Positions 48,007 through 53,081 of a DNA stretch of 53,081 nt are shown piece after piece. Position 1 is the stretch's first letter; each line of letters opens with the position of its first letter. Below the pieces are notes generated by a model that saw nothing but the letters and a program-made list of their open reading frames with translations, searched no databases and had not been told where the DNA came from. The translations under genes were made by a program, and so were the position numbers. The DNA is from Acetitomaculum ruminis DSM 5522 (GTDB taxonomy: Bacteria; Bacillota; Clostridia; Lachnospirales; Lachnospiraceae): NCBI RefSeq assembly GCF_900112085.1, contig NZ_FOJY01000012.1, positions 1 to 53,081 of the forward strand, given 5' to 3'.

Positions 48007-48738
48007 GTGAATATTACTCTGACACCGGGGATTTATGGGCTATTGGGCTCTAATGGTGCAGGGAAAAGCACTCTGCTAAAAATATTAACCTTGACTTTAT
48101 CTAAAAGTTCAGGAGAGATTTATTGGAATGAAGAGAAAATCAAAACGGGGCTAAAGGGAAACTGCAACTATCTACGTTCATTATCCTATCTGCCACAAAA
48201 TCAGGCATTATATCCGGATTTTACTGCCTATGAATATCTGGATTATATTGCATCTTTAAAGGAAATTCCCAAGGAAAAGATAAAAAATGAAATAGAAAAA
48301 GTTCTTAAAGATGTGGAATTATGGGAAAATGCTCACCAAAAAATAAAAATATTTTCTGGTGGAATGAAACAAAGATTAATGATAGCGCAAAGCATGATGA
48401 ATACCCCGGCGATTATCCTTCTTGATGAACCAACTACAGGATTAGATCCAAGACAAAGAATGATTTTAAAAGGCCTTTTGGTAAAAATCAGCAAAGAAAC
48501 TATAGTCTTGCTGTCTACACATATTGTTTCTGATATAGAAGCATTGGCAAATCAGGTAATTTTAATTAATCATGGGGAAATAATAAAAACGATGGCACCT
48601 GAAGAGCTTGTTGATGAGATGTATAAAAAAGTGGGTGGACAAGTATCAGAAGAAGGTTTTTTATCAGACCTAGAAAAAGCTTATTTGTATTTTTGCCGAG
48701 AGGAAGGTTTAGACAATGGGGGAAATGAAAAAAATTAA
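47944..48738 (+). CDS. ABC transporter ATP-binding protein
   Basis: The 264-residue ATPase has the Walker A motif GLLGSNGAGKSTLLKIL, Q-loop PQNQALYPDFTAY, signature FSGGMKQRLMIAQS, Walker B ILLDEPTTGLDP and the switch His in STHIVSD. These are the hallmarks of an exporter ATPase. The ribosome site (GGGAAAAAG) is weak. It overlaps the following permease gene by 23 bases. A decayed copy of its own start lies just upstream. Substrate unknown. Confidence 0.93.
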   Translation: MNCLKVLDLNKKYGKKEALKNVNITLTPGIYGLLGSNGAGKSTLLKILTLTLSKSSGEIYWNEEKIKTGLKGNCNYLRSLSYLPQNQALYPDFTAYEYLDYIASLKEIPKEKIKNEIEKVLKDVELWENAHQKIKIFSGGMKQRLMIAQSMMNTPAIILLDEPTTGLDPRQRMILKGLLVKISKETIVLLSTHIVSDIEALANQVILINHGEIIKTMAPEELVDEMYKKVGGQVSEEGFLSDLEKAYLYFCREEGLDNGGNEKN

Positions 48739-50641
48739 ATATGAGATAAAAAAACTTAGTCTGGGAAAAAAAGCTTTATGGGTTGAAATTATAGTCACTG
48801 CGATTCTTGTTTTGGGATTATTTTTTCAAATTTATATAGATAAAAGTAAGGGTTATACAATTTATGAAGGCTTTTTAATGTGGAAAAGTGAGGGGGCTTT
48901 TTCAAAGGATGTAGAATTCTTGTATAAAAAAGACTACGACACATATAAAAATGATATAAATAATTTTCCCGACTATATCAATCAGATTATTAATTATAAA
49001 GAAAAAAATACTTTGACCGGTATTTTTAAGAAAGAGACTGAATTTGATAAGAAAAATCTGGAAAATACTGCAAAAGAGTATAAAAAAATTAAAGATATTA
49101 AGGTTAAGCCTTCCTACATGTATGGAATATCAACTTTGTTTTTTGGACAATGGCAAAATATTCCATATTTATTTTTGGTACCTTTCTTTGGCCTGGGGGC
49201 TTTTTCAAAAGACTCCTGGCAAACAAGGGCATTTCTAAAAACCACACTAGAGGGAAGAAGAAATCTTTCATTTAATCAATTGCAGGCTGCAGCTTTTAAG
49301 GTTTCTCGGGTTTATGTAACATCTGGAATAATATGCGTATTTTTACTTTTATTTGCAACTGATTTGCCAGGATTATTTAATACAGTTCAGTCAATACCAG
49401 GTTTTATAACCAGCCCTTTAAAGCTTTCGGTTTGGGAAATTCTTATAGTACGGTTTATAATGAAATGGCTTGGACTAATGGTGACATTGCTTTTAATATA
49501 TCTTTTATCCGGATTTTTTTGGTCTTATTTAGAGGTTTTCATAGGCCTGATTATATTTTTTTTATTTCAATATGAAGTATTTAATGGTATAAATATACAT
49601 TCTGACATAGCATTTTTTCATTTTTTTAATTATTACAATCTACTGTGTCCTGAAAAACTTCTTTGTAATTATATAAATGTGAATATATGTAATCATTGTG
49701 TTAATGGGACGGATTTATTGATATTTACAATGGTGATTTTTGGTCTTATTTCTTTTTTAGTCGGAAGTTATTTCCATAGGAATTATATTCCACAAAAAAA
49801 CAAGAAAAGATTATCACACTATATTTTTAATTTAAGAAAGTTATTTGTTGTAAGACACCATGATTTGCTTTATTTTGAAGGAAAAAAACTTTTTATAATA
49901 GCAAAGGGGGCTTTAGTGTTATTGCTATTTGTTATGGGGTTAACATATAAATCATATCAAAACAGGCATTTTTTTGATTTTAATGAATATTTTTACAACT
50001 ATTATGCTGATGAAGTCCAAAAATTGGAAGTAGGCTATGAAAGAACTTTTATTGAAGAAGAAAGAGAAAAGCTTTATACCAAAATGGAAGAAGCAGCTAC
50101 AGATGAAAGTATTGATGATACATTAATAGATATTCAGATGGATGCTTTAGATAAGATTTCCCTGGAAATTGATGATGTAGAAATGCGAAGAAATGAAAAT
50201 AAAAACGCTGACTTTTTAAATCAGACACCCTGGCTTAAATTATTCAGAATTATTCCACCTGAAAGAAAAGTTTTTTTGTGGGTATCTGTAATGACAGTGC
50301 TTCTTGTTCCGGTTGTCTTTGAAAATATTTATGAGAAAAAACATAAAGTATTATGTGATTTTTTCTTTCTTGTGGGCATGAAAAAAAGAAGAATCTCTGC
50401 CCTTAAAATAAGAATGTTATATGGAATTTTAGTATGGTTAGCCTTATTAGCAAGAGATTTTTATGAAATAATTGGAAAATACAGCATATATGGCTGGGGA
50501 AAAAACAGTAGCAGTCTATTGTTTTTAACGGATATGCCGGTGACCATGCCGATTTTTCTTTTATATTTTCTTTATCAGGCAGGATGGCTTGTTATTATAG
50601 CAGGAATAGTTAATAGTTCATTTTTATTGATAAGAAAATAG
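48716..50641 (+). CDS. ABC transporter permease with large loop domain
   Basis: The 641-residue protein has about ten hydrophobic segments: the N-terminal one at about 17-37, a cluster at about 150-360, one at about 390-410, and a C-terminal set at about 515-635. Two long hydrophilic stretches lie between them (about 40-140 and 415-500). The start overlaps the ATPase gene end; AGGAAGG lies 8 bases before the ATG. The ATPase and permease form one transporter. Its family was not identified further; the neighbouring secreted protein and lipoprotein may be part of the system. Confidence 0.87.
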   Translation: MGEMKKIKYEIKKLSLGKKALWVEIIVTAILVLGLFFQIYIDKSKGYTIYEGFLMWKSEGAFSKDVEFLYKKDYDTYKNDINNFPDYINQIINYKEKNTLTGIFKKETEFDKKNLENTAKEYKKIKDIKVKPSYMYGISTLFFGQWQNIPYLFLVPFFGLGAFSKDSWQTRAFLKTTLEGRRNLSFNQLQAAAFKVSRVYVTSGIICVFLLLFATDLPGLFNTVQSIPGFITSPLKLSVWEILIVRFIMKWLGLMVTLLLIYLLSGFFWSYLEVFIGLIIFFLFQYEVFNGINIHSDIAFFHFFNYYNLLCPEKLLCNYINVNICNHCVNGTDLLIFTMVIFGLISFLVGSYFHRNYIPQKNKKRLSHYIFNLRKLFVVRHHDLLYFEGKKLFIIAKGALVLLLFVMGLTYKSYQNRHFFDFNEYFYNYYADEVQKLEVGYERTFIEEEREKLYTKMEEAATDESIDDTLIDIQMDALDKISLEIDDVEMRRNENKNADFLNQTPWLKLFRIIPPERKVFLWVSVMTVLLVPVVFENIYEKKHKVLCDFFFLVGMKKRRISALKIRMLYGILVWLALLARDFYEIIGKYSIYGWGKNSSSLLFLTDMPVTMPIFLLYFLYQAGWLVIIAGIVNSSFLLIRK

Positions 50642-50649
50642 GGTATTGG

Positions 50650-50814
50650 TTTGAACGCAGTGTAAGCAATCCCCCGCTTCAAAAGCGTAAGCTTTAAGCG
50701 GGGGTATAAGCTTACTAGTGTCAGAAGGGGTTAAAGCCCCTTCTGACAGGTGGCACAAAGTGCCACTGCGTTCATGAGGAAGTAGCGAAGCGGCTTTAAG
50801 AATGTCCGCTTTAC
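50650..50814 (+). repeat. Structured dispersed repeat, copy B
   Basis: The same 165-base element as 18921-19085. Here the outer stem GAACGCAGT/ACTGCGTTC is perfect, while copy A has one mismatch there. The variable part is the loop of the last hairpin (AAGCGG/CCGCTT). It begins 8 bases after the permease stop. The two copies differ by only a few substitutions and one base indel elsewhere. Confidence 0.85.
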
Positions 50815-50858
50815 AAAATAATAAATAGTGGATTCATCTCATTTTTTGTGGAAAAAGT

Positions 50859-50886
50859 TAAATTACAATAAGTATTGTGTCGATAA
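50859..50886 (+). promoter_or_regulatory. Possible sigma-28-like promoter
   Basis: TAAA (50859-50862), 16 bases, GTCGATAA (50879-50886), similar to the motility sigma pattern and to the box at 13120-13146. Confidence 0.4.
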
Positions 50887-51006
50887 GTAAGTTAAGGGGG
50901 AGTAGTTACTGCTTTTTCTGTAAGAAAGAAATGGATTTCAGATTATTCTCAGGGATTGAGATGCTTATGGATATAGCAAGATTGTTGCTATATCTTTTTT
51001 GTTTTT
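50887..51006 (+). promoter_or_regulatory. Untranslated leader with terminator
   Basis: From a probable start after 50890 the transcript meets GATATAGCAA/TTGCTATATC (50970-50994) followed by TTTTTT, 103 bases before the next gene. A leader terminated before the gene suggests attenuation or a short RNA. It starts AAGGGGGAGTAG, which resembles the yybP-ykoY opening, but the rest of that riboswitch is not evident. Confidence 0.45.
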
Positions 51007-51108
51007 CGGCTTGTCAATTCTGACTGAGAATTACTCATTACTAATAAGGTTGATTATTTAATGCATTTTATCTTGGGTCAAGGTGAATTGCAAAAGGGAG
51101 AATTGGTT

Positions 51109-52068
51109 ATGAAGGTAAATAGTAAAATAATGAATTTAAGCGAGGATGCTTTAATAGCACGAAGTAAAAAGGATTCAAAGAAAAAAACAAAGGATAAGAA
51201 TACAATAGATTTTTCGTCTTTAAAAGAAAAATTGGATCCGATTTCACGAAAAAGGGAAGAAGCAAGGAAAAAAGCTATGAAAATAGTTTCTGATGCATTT
51301 GCCAGTGATCAAAGGCTTGCTGATAGATTAGATCAAAGGCGGGATAGGATTAGATATTTGTACATGGAAATGGATGAGGCAAATGATAATATCAAAGAAG
51401 TTGAAAAGAAAAGGGGTGAGTTAAGAAACTCTCTTGGAATTGATGAAAACAGTCAGGAAGAAAAAGATTTGAAATTGTTGGAAAAGCAAAGAAAATCCTG
51501 GAATCCGGAAGCTTCAATTTCTCTTACGGAAGATGAAATAAAACGAATTGAGCAAATTGAGAAAAACGGGCTTACAGAATATCAGGAAATGTCTTTAGCC
51601 TTGTATGCCGGGGAAGCACCTTATAGAATGACTATAAATGATGCTATTAAAGATATTAAAGATGAAAATCTGATTTTAACCCGGAGCCTTCGTGAAATGT
51701 ATAAATCTCATACTATGCATGATGCTAAAGAACAGGCAGATGCTGTTTTGGAAGCGGCTTCAAAGGATATAATTTCCATGATTTTGGAAGAAGCTAAAGA
51801 AAATATTGAGGAAAAATTCGAAAAAGAGAAAGAAAAGGCTAAAGAAAAAGCTGAGAAAGAGGAAAAACTTAAAGAAAGAATTGATGAAGCTAAGGAGAAA
51901 AAGAAAGAAAAAGAAAAATTTATAGATGAAATACTTGGTATTGTTATGGAAGCTGTTGATAGTAAAAATGAGCTTAATGATACTAAAGAGGAAATTAAGG
52001 CTATTGTAGCTAAGATGAAATTAATTGAGGATGATATTAAAGGTGCATCAGTAGATGAAAATGTATAA
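51109..52068 (+). CDS. Charged coiled-coil protein of unknown function
   Basis: The 319-residue protein is highly charged (Lys/Glu) with long heptad-like helices: residues about 45-125 (REEARKKAMKIVSDAF... and EVEKKRGELR) and 225-305 (EEAKENIEEKFEKEKEKA). No signal peptide or membrane span was seen. AAAGGGAG lies 8 bases before the ATG at 51109; the longer frame from 51061 includes that site. The cytoplasmic coiled-coil plan suggests a scaffold. I do not recognise the family. Confidence 0.8.
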   Translation: MKVNSKIMNLSEDALIARSKKDSKKKTKDKNTIDFSSLKEKLDPISRKREEARKKAMKIVSDAFASDQRLADRLDQRRDRIRYLYMEMDEANDNIKEVEKKRGELRNSLGIDENSQEEKDLKLLEKQRKSWNPEASISLTEDEIKRIEQIEKNGLTEYQEMSLALYAGEAPYRMTINDAIKDIKDENLILTRSLREMYKSHTMHDAKEQADAVLEAASKDIISMILEEAKENIEEKFEKEKEKAKEKAEKEEKLKERIDEAKEKKKEKEKFIDEILGIVMEAVDSKNELNDTKEEIKAIVAKMKLIEDDIKGASVDENV

Positions 52069-52080
52069 ATTATATTATAA

Positions 52081-52127
52081 GGCAGTGTAAGTTAAACCAT
52101 TGGGGGATGGTCTGCACTGCTTTTTTT
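52081..52127 (+). terminator. Terminator after the coiled-coil gene
   Basis: GCAGTG pairs with CACTGC and AACCAT with ATGGT inside, followed by seven T. Confidence 0.85.
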
Positions 52128-52285
52128 GTGCCATTTTAGGGGATTTGCTAAAAATTACAAATAATTTGCTTTAGAAAAAATTAATAACCTTATATTGTTT
52201 TAATTGTATTTTAATATCGAAAAATTTACCGATAGAAATATTAGGGATTTTGTACAGGAAACCACCAAAAAAGGAGGAGAATTGA

Positions 52286-53081
52286 ATGCCGTTAGAAATA
52301 ACGAAAAAGACATATGACAAGTTAAGAGAGTATTTTGCTTATGTTGAAAAAGTTTTTGGCCATGATAACAGATGGTCAATTAATTCATATAGTTATATTT
52401 TTGAAAGCGATGTGCAAAGATTTGCATATTATTTAATAGCACAAGATGGCATATTAGATGAAAAGGAAAGAACTTATCTTAATGCCTTAATTGACAATGG
52501 CGAAGGCAAAACAGATATAACCTATGTAGATCAAAATTCGGGAATTTTACCTGCAGAGGCAAGAATTAAGTTTAAGACGACTCCACCCAGATCTTTTATA
52601 CTCTGCCTTTGGGCAACAAATAAGTTTGCAGAGAAGGGAAACATAAATAAGGCGTTTGGAGTTATTGAAAATTTATACAAGCAGATTGCTATTGATATAT
52701 TAAAAATAGATGGTAGAACCTCAATGGATAATATGCAGAAAGTGGGAAATGTTATTAATTCATTGGTTAAGGTGTCAAAAGAAAGCTATGATGAGTTTAT
52801 AGAAAATTTGGGAGAAATGGAGAAAATTCCACAGGAAGATGAATCAGTAAGCGAGATGTCTAAGACGCAGGAAACGGAGATGCCTATGGAAGAATCAACA
52901 GCTAATGTAATTGAAAAAGTGGAAGAGATGCCAGTAGAAGAGGCTCCAGCAGAAGTAATACCGGAAATGGAAATGCCAACAGCAGAAGTACCGGAAGTAG
53001 AACTACCAACAGCGGAAGTGCCAGTAGAGGAAGTTCCGGAAGAGGTAATGCCAGAAGTAGAGATGCCAACAGCAGAAATAC
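52286..53081 (+). CDS. Partial TerB-like protein with Glu/Pro/Val-rich repeat tail (runs off window)
   Basis: The frame is open from ATG 52286 (AAGGAGG 8 bases before it) to the window end, 265 residues visible. Residues 1 to about 185 are helical, with FAYYLIAQDGILDEKERTYL resembling the TerB/tellurite-type acidic motif. From about 190 the sequence becomes a low-complexity tail with repeats such as EMPTAEVPEVELPTAEVP. No signal peptide was seen. The C-terminal part is missing, so the full architecture (perhaps a further catalytic or binding domain) is unknown. A possible sigma-like CCGATA box lies at 52229-52234. Confidence 0.75.
   Translation, partial: MPLEITKKTYDKLREYFAYVEKVFGHDNRWSINSYSYIFESDVQRFAYYLIAQDGILDEKERTYLNALIDNGEGKTDITYVDQNSGILPAEARIKFKTTPPRSFILCLWATNKFAEKGNINKAFGVIENLYKQIAIDILKIDGRTSMDNMQKVGNVINSLVKVSKESYDEFIENLGEMEKIPQEDESVSEMSKTQETEMPMEESTANVIEKVEEMPVEEAPAEVIPEMEMPTAEVPEVELPTAEVPVEEVPEEVMPEVEMPTAEI

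Noticed and set aside
50887-50970. yybP-ykoY (manganese) riboswitch
   Set aside because: Only the opening GGGGAGTAG resembles it; the later conserved parts are missing.

Overview
The window looks like chromosome from an anaerobic, low-GC Firmicute of the Lachnospiraceae type. This rests on the strong AAGGAGG ribosome sites, the run of translation and transcription genes from rpmG to tuf, a CobA-HemD fusion, a cobalamin riboswitch, and secreted proteins with BIG2, InlB-type and DUF4430 domains. No rRNA, tRNA or CRISPR array was seen. The genus is inferred and not proven.

Region 1 (1-8.4 kb): the 3' end of an IS110-type transposase, then cbiM-cbiN (cobalt uptake, minus strand). Diverging from them is a tetrapyrrole operon hemA-sirC-hemC-cobA/hemD-hemB-hemL, which takes glutamyl-tRNA to uroporphyrinogen III and precorrin-2/sirohydrochlorin, the branch leading to cobalamin or siroheme. 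Cobalt uptake next to corrin precursor synthesis suggests B12 metabolism.

Region 2 (8.4-16.3 kb): a hybrid sensor kinase whose ATP-binding motifs look degenerate, a secreted beta-helix DUF4353 protein, a possible small RNA with its own terminator, and on the minus strand a FliD-like gene followed by a Memo-AMMECR1 fusion.

Region 3 (16.4-44.9 kb): the translation/transcription superoperon, rpmG-secE-nusG-rplK-rplA // rplJ-rplL-rpoB-rpoC // rpsL-rpsG-fusA-tuf. It is interrupted twice. Between rplA and rplJ lies a 165-base structured repeat and a 1145-residue papain-type secreted protease. Between rpoC and rpsL lie yedK, a small unknown gene, and a 2178-residue exported protein with two transcobalamin-like DUF4430 domains, controlled by a cobalamin riboswitch and terminator. 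Each interrupted block restarts with its own consensus promoter.

Region 4 (44.9-53.1 kb): a nitroreductase, a decayed gene remnant, a cassette made of a small secreted protein, a lipoprotein and an ABC ATPase/permease pair, a second copy of the 165-base structured repeat, a coiled-coil protein, and the start of a TerB-like protein with a Glu/Pro/Val-rich tail that runs off the end.

The most interesting items are the riboswitch-controlled giant protein (a probable corrinoid-capturing surface protein), the two-copy structured RNA-like repeat, the degenerate hybrid kinase, and the sigma-28-like boxes in front of otherwise unexplained transcripts.
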